Made by a program: the position numbers and the translations under genes. Below the pieces are notes generated by a model that did not search any database, was not told the DNA's origin, and saw nothing but the letters and a program-made list of their open reading frames with translations. 64,000 nucleotides of DNA from Paraburkholderia saeva (GTDB taxonomy: Bacteria > Pseudomonadota > Gammaproteobacteria > Burkholderiales > Burkholderiaceae). The stretch covers positions 62,001-126,000 of the forward strand of contig NZ_CAJQZC010000003.1 of the NCBI RefSeq assembly GCF_907164555.1. Reading direction: 5' to 3'. Shown here in pieces: positions 57,047 to 64,000 of the stretch (the stretch's first letter is position 1; each line of letters begins with the position of its first letter).

Positions 57047-58291
57047 ATGCCCCTCATCATCGATAACCTGCCCGACGCGATCCGCACCACAAAGCGCATG
57101 CTGCGCGCCGCGCTGCCGAACTACCAGCAGGTGTTCCAGGAAGTGGAAGGCGCGATGAAGCAGCAGATCGACGCCATCGTGGGCGAGCGTGAACGCGGCG
57201 CCGGCACCATCCCGACGCTCGACTACGCCGCGATCGAAGCGGGTGATGTCGATCCGCGCGTCGTCGCGCAGATCCGCCTGCGCGGCGCGTGTGTGGTGCG
57301 GCGCGTGTTCGATCCGCAGCAGGCTGGCGACTGGAACGACGAAATCGGTGAGTACGTCGAGCGCAACCATCTCGACGAGCGCCTCGCGAATCGTGCGGAA
57401 GACAAATACTTCGGATCGCTGTCGTCGAGCAAGCCGCAGATTTACGGTGTGTACTGGTCGAAACCGCAGGTCGAGGCGCGGCAGTCACAGGAGCTGACGC
57501 GCACGCGCGTGTTTCTGAACCGTCTGTGGCGATCGGAAAGCGACGGTCGCCAGCACTTCGATCCCGAGCGCGTGCCCGTGTACGCGGACCGGTTGCGCAG
57601 GCGTCCGCCGGGCTCGGAATCGCTTGGACTTTCGCCGCATACCGACGGCGGTTCGGTCGAACGGTGGCTCGATCCGAATTTCAGACAGGTCTATCGTCAC
57701 GTGCTGTCGGGGAACTGGCGCGAATACGATCCGTTCGACGCGGCGTTCCGTCCAGACGTGCAGGAGATTCCCTCGCCGGCTGTGTGTTCGATGTTCCGGA
57801 CGTTCCAGGGCTGGACAGCGCTCACGCCGCAAGGTCCGGGCGACGGCACGCTTCAACTGGTTCCGGTCGCGAACGCCATGGCGTACGTCGTGCTTCGCGC
57901 GCTGCAGGACGATGTGCCCGAGGACGAGCTGTGCGGCGCATTGCCGGCACGCGCGCTGTCGATCAATCCGCAGTGGCACAGCCTGCTGCTCGAAGCCGTG
58001 ACGCCGATTCCGCACATGGAGGCGGGCGACGCTGTCTTCTGGCACAGCGACGTCGTACATTCGGTCGAAGATGCGCATCGCGGTGCGGGCTTTAGCAATG
58101 TGATGTATATCGCTTCCGCGCCGTGGTGCGCGAAGAACGAGGCGTATCTGAAGCGCCAGTTGCCCGCCTTCCTGCTCGGCGAAAGCCCGCCGGATTTTCC
58201 GGGCGACCACTTCGAAACCGATTTCGTCGGACGCGCGCAGGAAAGCGATCTGACGCCGATGGGGCGCGAGCAGATGGGGTTCGAGCGGTAA
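57047..58291 (+). CDS. DUF1479 protein, 2-oxoglutarate/Fe(II) dioxygenase-like
   Basis: 414 residues, similar to YbiU-type DUF1479 proteins. Iron-binding candidates are [10 protein letters not shown] and a later [10 protein letters not shown], fitting the H-x-D...H facial triad; an Arg toward the C-terminus could bind 2-oxoglutarate. No substrate is known. Divergent from an AraC regulator with 134 bp between starts. Confidence 0.82.
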   Translation: MPLIIDNLPDAIRTTKRMLRAALPNYQQVFQEVEGAMKQQIDAIVGERERGAGTIPTLDYAAIEAGDVDPRVVAQIRLRGACVVRRVFDPQQAGDWNDEIGEYVERNHLDERLANRAEDKYFGSLSSSKPQIYGVYWSKPQVEARQSQELTRTRVFLNRLWRSESDGRQHFDPERVPVYADRLRRRPPGSESLGLSPHTDGGSVERWLDPNFRQVYRHVLSGNWREYDPFDAAFRPDVQEIPSPAVCSMFRTFQGWTALTPQGPGDGTLQLVPVANAMAYVVLRALQDDVPEDELCGALPARALSINPQWHSLLLEAVTPIPHMEAGDAVFWHSDVVHSVEDAHRGAGFSNVMYIASAPWCAKNEAYLKRQLPAFLLGESPPDFPGDHFETDFVGRAQESDLTPMGREQMGFER

Positions 58292-58500
58292 GCGGCTTCA
58301 GTCATGCGCGCGGCGCACTTTGCCCAATGGAGGGCGAGCGCCGCGAAGCCTTGCCGGGTAACGTCGATACAGGTATCGGCACTACCAGCCAACCCCATGT
58401 TTTTTATCGCTTTTCTCTGTGCCTGGTGAGCATCGGGTGTCATCTGCGTGGCATAATTGACCGAACAGATTGCCCCGCAGTTATTACTACCCCGCATACC

Positions 58501-59910
58501 ATGGCACAGACTCTCTACGACAAATTGTGGAACACGCACGTGGTCCACACGGAAGAAGACGGCACGACGATTCTCTATATCGACCGTCACCTGCTGCACG
58601 AAGTCACCAGTCCGCAGGCGTTCGAAGGCCTGAAGCTGGCTGAGCGTCCGGTGTGGCGCATCAGCGCGAATCTGGCCGTGTCCGACCATAACGTGCCGAC
58701 CACCGACCGTAGCCACGGCATCGCCGATCCAGTGTCGAAGCTGCAGGTCGACACGCTCGACGCAAACTGCGACGCGTATGGCATCACGCAGTTCAAGATG
58801 AACGATCTGCGTCAGGGCATCGTGCACATCATCGGGCCGGAGCAGGGCGCGACACTGCCGGGCATGACGATCGTCTGCGGTGATTCGCATACGTCCACGC
58901 ACGGCGCGTTCGGCGCGCTCGCGCACGGCATCGGCACGTCGGAAGTCGAACACGTTCTCGCCACGCAAACGCTCCTGCAAAAGAAGAGCAGGAACATGCT
59001 GGTGAAGGTCGAAGGACCGCTGCCGCGTGGCTGCACCGCGAAAGACATCGTGCTCGCCATCATCGGCAAGATCGGTACTGCGGGCGGCACCGGCTACGCC
59101 ATCGAATTCGGCGGCTCGACGATCCGCTCGCTTTCGATGGAAGGCCGCATGACGGTGTGCAACATGGCGATCGAAGCGGGCGCACGCGCCGGCATGGTCG
59201 CCGTCGACGACACCACGATCGAATATCTGAAGGGCCGTCCGTTCTCGCCGGAAGGCGTCGAGTGGGATCACGCGGTCGAATACTGGAAGCAGTTCACGTC
59301 CGACGCCGATGCGAAGTTCGACCGCGTCGTCGAACTGAACGCCGCTGAAATTGTGCCGCAGGTCACGTGGGGCACGTCGCCGGAAATGGTGACGTCGATC
59401 GACGGCCGCGTGCCGGATCCGGAACGCGAGAAAGACCCGGTCAAGCGCGACGCAATGGAACGCGCGTTGAAGTACATGGCGCTCGAACCGAACCTGCCGA
59501 TCGAATCGATCAAGCCGGACAAGATTTTCATTGGCTCGTGCACGAACGCGCGTATCGAAGACCTGCGCGCCGCGGCATACGTCGTGAAGAAGCTCGGTCG
59601 CCGGGTTGCGCCGAATATCCGTCTCGCGATGGTCGTGCCGGGCTCGGGTCTCGTGAAGGCACAGGCAGAACGCGAAGGCCTCGACAAGGTATTTCTGGAC
59701 GCCGGTTTCCAGTGGCGCGAGCCGGGCTGCTCAATGTGCCTCGCGATGAACGCCGACCGGCTCGATCCGGGTGAACGTTGCGCCTCGACCTCGAACCGTA
59801 ACTTCGAAGGTCGTCAGGGTGCGGGTGGCCGCACCCACCTCGTGAGCCCCGCCATGGCCGCAGCCGCAGCCATCGAAGGGCATTTTGTCGATATTCGCAA
59901 GCTGGGATAA
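58501..59910 (+). CDS. leuC: 3-isopropylmalate dehydratase large subunit
   Basis: 469 residues from ATG 58501; frame is open further upstream, but [15 protein letters not shown] is the family start. [4Fe-4S] cysteines in [14 protein letters not shown] and [14 protein letters not shown]. Isomerises 2- to 3-isopropylmalate with LeuD in leucine synthesis. Preceded by 209 bp with no gene, probably the leu promoter. Confidence 0.96.
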   Translation: MAQTLYDKLWNTHVVHTEEDGTTILYIDRHLLHEVTSPQAFEGLKLAERPVWRISANLAVSDHNVPTTDRSHGIADPVSKLQVDTLDANCDAYGITQFKMNDLRQGIVHIIGPEQGATLPGMTIVCGDSHTSTHGAFGALAHGIGTSEVEHVLATQTLLQKKSRNMLVKVEGPLPRGCTAKDIVLAIIGKIGTAGGTGYAIEFGGSTIRSLSMEGRMTVCNMAIEAGARAGMVAVDDTTIEYLKGRPFSPEGVEWDHAVEYWKQFTSDADAKFDRVVELNAAEIVPQVTWGTSPEMVTSIDGRVPDPEREKDPVKRDAMERALKYMALEPNLPIESIKPDKIFIGSCTNARIEDLRAAAYVVKKLGRRVAPNIRLAMVVPGSGLVKAQAEREGLDKVFLDAGFQWREPGCSMCLAMNADRLDPGERCASTSNRNFEGRQGAGGRTHLVSPAMAAAAAIEGHFVDIRKLG

Positions 59911-59915
59911 ATCGC

Positions 59916-60074
59916 ATGATGAAAAGCATCAATCGTCTTACGGTGTTGCGTCGCCTCGCACTGGGTTCGCTGGCAGCAGCGCTGCTAGGCCTGACCGGAT
60001 GCAACACGATGCATGGCTTCGGCGAAGACATGTCGCACCTTGGTAATTCGATCAGCAATCACGCTGAGAAATAA
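59916..60074 (+). CDS. Entericidin A/B-like small lipoprotein
   Basis: 52 residues, too short for usual ORF cut-offs. MMKSINRLTVLRRLALGSLA, then lipobox LTGC (Cys about 29) and the typical entericidin tail CNTMHGFGEDM with SHLGNSISNHAEK. Starts five bases after the leuC stop; leuD begins 75 bp later. Entericidins are small envelope lipoproteins linked to stress or lysis control. Here it is probably co-expressed with leu genes. Confidence 0.85.
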   Translation: MMKSINRLTVLRRLALGSLAAALLGLTGCNTMHGFGEDMSHLGNSISNHAEK

Positions 60075-60149
60075 GCGGATTTTGATTCTTTCCGGCGATG
60101 CCTGGCTGCCGCCAGCCGCATCGCCCGCTTTTGAACAGGCGCATCCGTC

Positions 60150-60803
60150 ATGGATAAATTTACTGTACACACCGGCGTTGTGGCGCCGCTCGATCGTGCG
60201 AACGTCGATACCGACGCGATCATTCCGAAGCAGTTCCTGAAGTCGATCAAGCGCAGCGGCTTCGGTCCGAACGCGTTCGACGAATGGCGTTACCTCGATC
60301 ACGGCGAGCCGGGTCAGGACAATTCGAAGCGTCCGCTGAACCCCGATTTCGTGCTGAACCAGGCGCGTTATCAGGGCGCATCGGTGCTGCTGACGCGCGA
60401 AAACTTCGGTTGCGGCAGCTCGCGCGAGCACGCACCGTGGGCGTTGCAGCAGTACGGCTTCCGCGCGATCATCGCGCCGAGTTTCGCCGATATCTTCTAC
60501 AACAACTGCTTCAAGAACGGTCTGCTTCCGATCGTGCTGACCGAACAGCAGGTCGATCATCTGTTCAACGAAACATACGCGTTCAACGGATTCAAGCTGA
60601 CGATCGACCTCGAAGCCCAGGTTGTGCGTACGTCAGACGGCACGGCTGCGTATCCATTCGAAGTCGCGGGTTTTCGCAAGTACTGCCTGCTGAACGGCTT
60701 CGACGATATCGGTCTCACGCTGCGTCATTCGGATCTGATCCGCCAGTATGAAGCCGAGCGGCTTGCGAAGCAGCCGTGGCTCAATCACCGCATCGTCGGC
60801 TAG
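60150..60803 (+). CDS. leuD: 3-isopropylmalate dehydratase small subunit
   Basis: 217 residues. [17 protein letters not shown] near the start and the swivel-loop block [15 protein letters not shown] are diagnostic. Works with LeuC. An entericidin gene is between the two. Confidence 0.96.
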   Translation: MDKFTVHTGVVAPLDRANVDTDAIIPKQFLKSIKRSGFGPNAFDEWRYLDHGEPGQDNSKRPLNPDFVLNQARYQGASVLLTRENFGCGSSREHAPWALQQYGFRAIIAPSFADIFYNNCFKNGLLPIVLTEQQVDHLFNETYAFNGFKLTIDLEAQVVRTSDGTAAYPFEVAGFRKYCLLNGFDDIGLTLRHSDLIRQYEAERLAKQPWLNHRIVG

Positions 60804-60890
60804 ACGACCCGGGCATCTGGCTGGCGCGTTGACCGGTCGTCAGACCGGTGAGGGGCGTCAGCGCACTCACGAACAAAGCAAGGATTTCGC

Positions 60891-61958
60891 ATGAAGATTG
60901 CAGTGTTGCCGGGCGACGGCATTGGTCCGGAAATCGTCAAGGAAGCCGTCAAGGTGCTGAATGCCCTCGGCGAAAAGTTCGAACTCGAGGAAGCGCCGGT
61001 AGGCGGCGCGGGCTATGAGGCGAAGGGTCATCCGCTGCCGGAATCGACACTTGAGCTCGCAAAAGCCGCTGACGCGATCCTGTTTGGCGCCGTAGGCGAC
61101 TGGAAGTACGACTCGCTCGAACGTGCGTTGCGTCCGGAACAGGCCATTCTGGGCCTGCGCAAACACCTTCAGCTGTTCGCGAACTTCCGCCCGGCGATCT
61201 GCTATCCGCAGCTGACGGGCGCCTCCTCGCTGAAGGAAGAAATCGTTTCGGGTCTCGATATCCTGATCGTGCGCGAACTGAACGGCGACATTTACTTCGG
61301 CTCGCCGCGCGGTGTGCGCGAAGCGCCGGACGGTCCGTTCACCGGCGCGAAGGAAGGTTTCGACACGATGCGTTATTCGGAACCTGAAGTGCGCCGCATT
61401 GCGCACGTCGCGTTCCAGGCCGCGCAAAAGCGCGGCAAGAAGCTGACTTCGGTCGATAAGGCCAACGTGCTCGAAACGTCGCAGTTCTGGAAAGACGTGA
61501 TGATCGACGTGTCGAAGGAATACGCCGATGTCGAGCTGTCGCACATGTATGTCGACAACGCCGCGATGCAACTCGTGAAGGCGCCGAAGTCGTTCGACGT
61601 GATCGTCACCGGCAACATGTTCGGCGACATCCTGTCCGACGAAGCGGCCATGCTGACGGGTTCGATCGGCATGCTGCCGTCGGCTTCGCTCGATAAAAAC
61701 AACAAGGGCCTGTACGAACCGTCGCACGGTTCGGCGCCGGACATCGCCGGCAAGGGCGTGGCGAATCCGCTCGCGACGATCCTTTCTGCTGCGATGATGC
61801 TGCGTTTTTCGCTGAACAAGGCGGAACAGGCGGACCGCATCGAAGGCGCGGTGAAGAAGGTGCTGGAGCAGGGCTATCGCACCGGCGACATTCTCACGCC
61901 GGGTTGCAGGCAGGTCGGCACGGCAGCGATGGGCGACGCAGTGCTGGCTGCGCTGTAA
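60891..61958 (+). CDS. leuB: 3-isopropylmalate dehydrogenase
   Basis: 355 residues. [19 protein letters not shown] start; substrate Arg/Tyr/Lys region [45 protein letters not shown] site [18 protein letters not shown]. Third leucine-pathway enzyme, 87 bp after leuD. Followed by a 10-bp hairpin without T-run. Confidence 0.96.
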   Translation: MKIAVLPGDGIGPEIVKEAVKVLNALGEKFELEEAPVGGAGYEAKGHPLPESTLELAKAADAILFGAVGDWKYDSLERALRPEQAILGLRKHLQLFANFRPAICYPQLTGASSLKEEIVSGLDILIVRELNGDIYFGSPRGVREAPDGPFTGAKEGFDTMRYSEPEVRRIAHVAFQAAQKRGKKLTSVDKANVLETSQFWKDVMIDVSKEYADVELSHMYVDNAAMQLVKAPKSFDVIVTGNMFGDILSDEAAMLTGSIGMLPSASLDKNNKGLYEPSHGSAPDIAGKGVANPLATILSAAMMLRFSLNKAEQADRIEGAVKKVLEQGYRTGDILTPGCRQVGTAAMGDAVLAAL

Positions 61959-62310
61959 GCAGCACGCACCGCGTGGTAACGCGTAGTACAGCGCAGTAAA
62001 ACGGCTAACGGGTTCAATCAGGCCCGTTAGCCTGCCAGAAACGCAGGAATTGCAGCCACACGGCCGCCAGATTGCGATTTTCGTGTATATTCATGTGATG
62101 GCGAAGTTTCCTCAAATCTCCTCGATTGCACACCTCCACGGCAAAACGGCCCGTGCGGTTGAGCTCGCCATTACCAGCAAAACGCTCGTCAAAACGATTA
62201 CCCCGAAAACGATCACGATTCGCTGATCGTCCGTTGTGCCCGCCCGTCTTCCCCGCGCGGTCACTGCGGGCAAAGTTGCGGGGAAGCCTCCACTCGAAGG
62301 GTATGAAGTC
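61959..62310 (+). promoter_or_regulatory. Region between leuB and asd with hairpins and possible leader
   Basis: 352 bp. A perfect stem GGCTAACGGG/CCCGTTAGCC (62003-62012 with 62023-62032) follows leuB. A -10-like TATATT is at 62086-62091. Two interleaved stems, TGCCCGC/GCGGGCA (62237-62243 with 62266-62272) and CTTCCCCGC/GCGGGGAAG (62248-62256 with 62278-62286), cannot form together as simple hairpins and lie just before the asd ribosome site. Confidence 0.5.
62098..62226 (+). CDS. Candidate 42-residue leader peptide upstream of asd
   Basis: ATG 62098 to TGA 62224. Starts MAKFPQISSIAHLHGK; the last 18 residues before the final Arg include six Thr, four Ile and three Lys (TLVKTITPKTITI). The start lies seven bases after a TATATT box, so the mRNA could be almost leaderless; no Shine-Dalgarno is seen. 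Thr/Ile enrichment resembles leaders of threonine operons, and asd makes a shared precursor of Thr, Met, Lys and Ile. Unproven. Confidence 0.35.
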   Translation: MAKFPQISSIAHLHGKTARAVELAITSKTLVKTITPKTITIR

Positions 62311-63432
62311 ATGAACGTAGGTCTCGTAGGTTGGCGCGGTATGGTCGGTAGCGTCCTGATGCAACGCATGCAGCAGGAAGGCGATTTCGATCTCATTGAA
62401 CCGGTGTTTTTCAGCACCAGCAATGCGGGCGGCAACGCGCCGTCGTTCGCCAAAAACGAGACGAAGCTCAAAGACGCATCGAACATCGACGACCTGAAGA
62501 AGTGCGATGCCATCATCTCCTGCCAGGGCGGCGACTACACGAACGAAGTCTTCCCGAAGCTGCGCGCAGCGGGCTGGAACGGCTACTGGATCGACGCGGC
62601 TTCGTCGCTGCGCATGAAGGACGACGCGGTCATCATTCTCGATCCGGTCAACCTCGACGTGATCAAGAACGCGCTGGTCAAGGGTCAGAAGAATTTCATC
62701 GGTGGCAACTGCACGGTCAGCCTCATGCTGATGGCGCTGGGCGGCCTGTTCCGCGAAAACCTCATCGACTGGATGACGGCCATGACGTATCAGGCCGCTT
62801 CGGGCGCAGGCGCGCAGAACATGCGCGAACTGCTGCAGCAGATGGGCACGCTGTACGGCGCGGCGAAGGAAGACCTCGCGAACCCGTCGTCGGCGATTCT
62901 CGACATCGACCGTCGCGTGCTCGAAGCCATGAACAGCGACCGCATGCCGACCAGCAATTTCGGCGTGCCGCTCGCGGGTTCGCTGATTCCGTGGATCGAC
63001 AAGGATCTCGGCAACGGCATGTCGAAGGAAGAATGGAAGGGCGGCGCGGAAACCAACAAGATTCTCGGCAAGCCGGCGATGGGCGAAGCCGGTTCGATTC
63101 CGGTCGACGGCCTGTGCGTACGCATCGGCGCCATGCGCTGCCACTCGCAGGCACTGACGATCAAGCTGAAGAAGGACGTTCCGCTCGACGAAGTGAACAG
63201 CATCCTCGCGTCGGGCAACGACTGGGTCAAGGTCGTGCCGAACGAACGTGAAGCGTCGATGCGCGACCTGTCGCCGGCAGTGGTCACGGGCACACTGACG
63301 GTGCCGGTTGGCCGTCTGCGCAAGCTCGCAATGGGCGGCGAATATCTGTCCGCTTTCACGGTCGGCGACCAGTTGCTGTGGGGCGCGGCGGAACCGCTGC
63401 GTCGGATGCTTCGCATTCTGCTCGACAAGTAA
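62311..63432 (+). CDS. asd: Aspartate-semialdehyde dehydrogenase
   Basis: 373 residues from ATG 62311 ([20 protein letters not shown]), usual proteobacterial Asd length. Catalytic Cys in [17 protein letters not shown]; His in [16 protein letters not shown]. Converts aspartyl phosphate to semialdehyde for Lys, Thr, Met and cell-wall diaminopimelate. Upstream frame to 62236 is not convincing. Confidence 0.96.
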   Translation: MNVGLVGWRGMVGSVLMQRMQQEGDFDLIEPVFFSTSNAGGNAPSFAKNETKLKDASNIDDLKKCDAIISCQGGDYTNEVFPKLRAAGWNGYWIDAASSLRMKDDAVIILDPVNLDVIKNALVKGQKNFIGGNCTVSLMLMALGGLFRENLIDWMTAMTYQAASGAGAQNMRELLQQMGTLYGAAKEDLANPSSAILDIDRRVLEAMNSDRMPTSNFGVPLAGSLIPWIDKDLGNGMSKEEWKGGAETNKILGKPAMGEAGSIPVDGLCVRIGAMRCHSQALTIKLKKDVPLDEVNSILASGNDWVKVVPNEREASMRDLSPAVVTGTLTVPVGRLRKLAMGGEYLSAFTVGDQLLWGAAEPLRRMLRILLDK

Positions 63433-63479
63433 AGTAAACTACGCGCGTAAGTTGCTTTAACGCGCGTAGACATTCAGAA

Positions 63480-63506
63480 AGCGTCGCGCTTGCGCGGCGC
63501 TTTTTT
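63480..63506 (+). terminator. Terminator after asd
   Basis: Stem AGCGTCGCGC/GCGCGGCGCT (one G-U), loop TT GC, then six T. A second perfect stem CTACGCGCGT/ACGCGCGTAG (63439-63448 with 63460-63469) precedes it. Confidence 0.85.
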
Positions 63507-63578
63507 CATTGTGTGCTCCGAATTCCTGTCACCATCCAACCTGAACATGGCCAGCGCCATGCCGCGCCAGAGCTCCCG

Positions 63579-64000
63579 ATGATCGTTCGATTTCATGTCC
63601 TTCCCGTTGTGGTTTCCCGTGTTCGCGCGGGCCGTCTGGCGGCCGCTGTTGCTTTCGCATTTGCATTGAATGGAGCCGGCGCAGGCATCGCGCACGCAGC
63701 GACCACCGACGCGGCCAGTGCTCCGGCTGTCGTCGAATCGGACGCGCAGTACACGGTGCGTCCGGGACAGTCGCTGAACGACATTGCGATTGCGCTTACG
63801 CAGTCGCACGATCGCGCGACGCTCGCGCGCGCATCGAAGGCGATTTTCGATGCCAATCCGAACGCGTTCATGGGGCACGATCCGAGCCGCATGCGTATCG
63901 GCGCGGTGCTGAACGTTCCGTCGCTGGATTCGCTCGGCATGCCGGCCAGCGCGCCGGTGGCGGGTTCGGCAGCGGCTTCTGCTTCGGGTGCGGCTTCTGC
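63579..64000 (+). CDS. fimV: FimV/HubP-family protein, N-terminal part (cut by window edge)
   Basis: 141 residues visible from ATG 63579, no stop before the edge. Signal peptide about 1-41 (AAAVAFAFALNGAGAGIAHA). Then a LysM-like peptidoglycan-binding unit: AQYTVRPGQSLNDIAIALT and FDANPNAFMGHDPSRMRIGA, the FimV N-terminal signature. An Ala/Ser-rich stretch starts at the end. FimV organises polar and type IV pilus functions; asd-fimV order is common in these bacteria. Confidence 0.87.
   Translation, partial: MIVRFHVLPVVVSRVRAGRLAAAVAFAFALNGAGAGIAHAATTDAASAPAVVESDAQYTVRPGQSLNDIAIALTQSHDRATLARASKAIFDANPNAFMGHDPSRMRIGAVLNVPSLDSLGMPASAPVAGSAAASASGAAS

Noticed and set aside
62126..62314. 62-codon + frame before asd
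   Set aside because: Arg/Pro/Ser-rich frame-shifted reading of the candidate leader region.
1..64000. tRNA, rRNA, insertion sequences or integrase genes
   Set aside because: No transposase, integrase, tRNA or rRNA sequence was recognised, even around the CDI region, so no mobile element is claimed.

Overview
The window reads as a betaproteobacterial chromosome of the Burkholderia/Paraburkholderia/Caballeronia type. It has high GC, an acnA-prpD-prpC / mdh / sdhCDAB-sdhE-gltA cluster, a leuC-entericidin-leuD-leuB-asd-fimV cluster, a tad (Flp pilus) locus and a Burkholderia-type contact-dependent inhibition (CDI, bcpAIOB) remnant. This placement is inferred from gene content and order; no rRNA or tRNA gene was seen.

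Layout. 1-8 kb: the N-terminal part of a copper P-type ATPase (copA, running off the left edge) with a CueR-type promoter, an FMN-binding PaiB-like protein, a DUF1254/DUF1214 lipoprotein and a large DUF748 (AsmA-like) envelope protein. 8-14.2 kb: a MocR regulator divergent from a four-gene polyamine-type ABC transporter operon (ATPase, binding protein, two permeases). 14.2-18 kb: a TPR membrane protein, a small lipoprotein, a LuxR-type response regulator and an HPt protein. 18-29.8 kb: a leftward tad operon: Flp pilin, TadG, TadE, a periplasmic protein, a minor pilin, CpaB, CpaC secretin, FHA-fused TadA ATPase, TadB, TadC, DUF192, a second TadE and a lytic transglycosylase.

30.4-40.8 kb is the accessory region. 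A trimeric autotransporter adhesin gene with nine 303-bp repeats stops without its YadA membrane anchor. It is joined within about 90 bp to a scrap of a filamentous-haemagglutinin repeat, and then to the pre-toxin/toxin C-terminus of a CdiA/BcpA-type exoprotein. Behind this lie a membrane immunity-like gene, a second membrane protein (probably frameshifted), a BamE-like small lipoprotein (BcpO-like), an orphan pre-toxin fragment overlapping a 59-codon ORF, and an intact two-partner-secretion transporter (BcpB). The exporter and small genes of a CDI locus are present, but the N-terminal bulk of BcpA is missing. This is either a real deletion/recombination scar or a collapsed repeat in the assembly.

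41-55.8 kb: central carbon metabolism, namely the leftward methylcitrate set (prpC, a periplasmic protein, prpD, acnA), a CitE-like lyase and mdh, then a rightward GntR/UTRA regulator with a perfect 24-bp palindrome upstream, sdhCDAB, sdhE and gltA. 55.9-58.3 kb: an AraC regulator divergent from a DUF1479 dioxygenase-like protein. 58.5-64 kb: leuC, an entericidin-like lipoprotein, leuD, leuB, a candidate Thr/Ile-rich leader peptide with alternative hairpins, asd, and the start of fimV running off the right edge.
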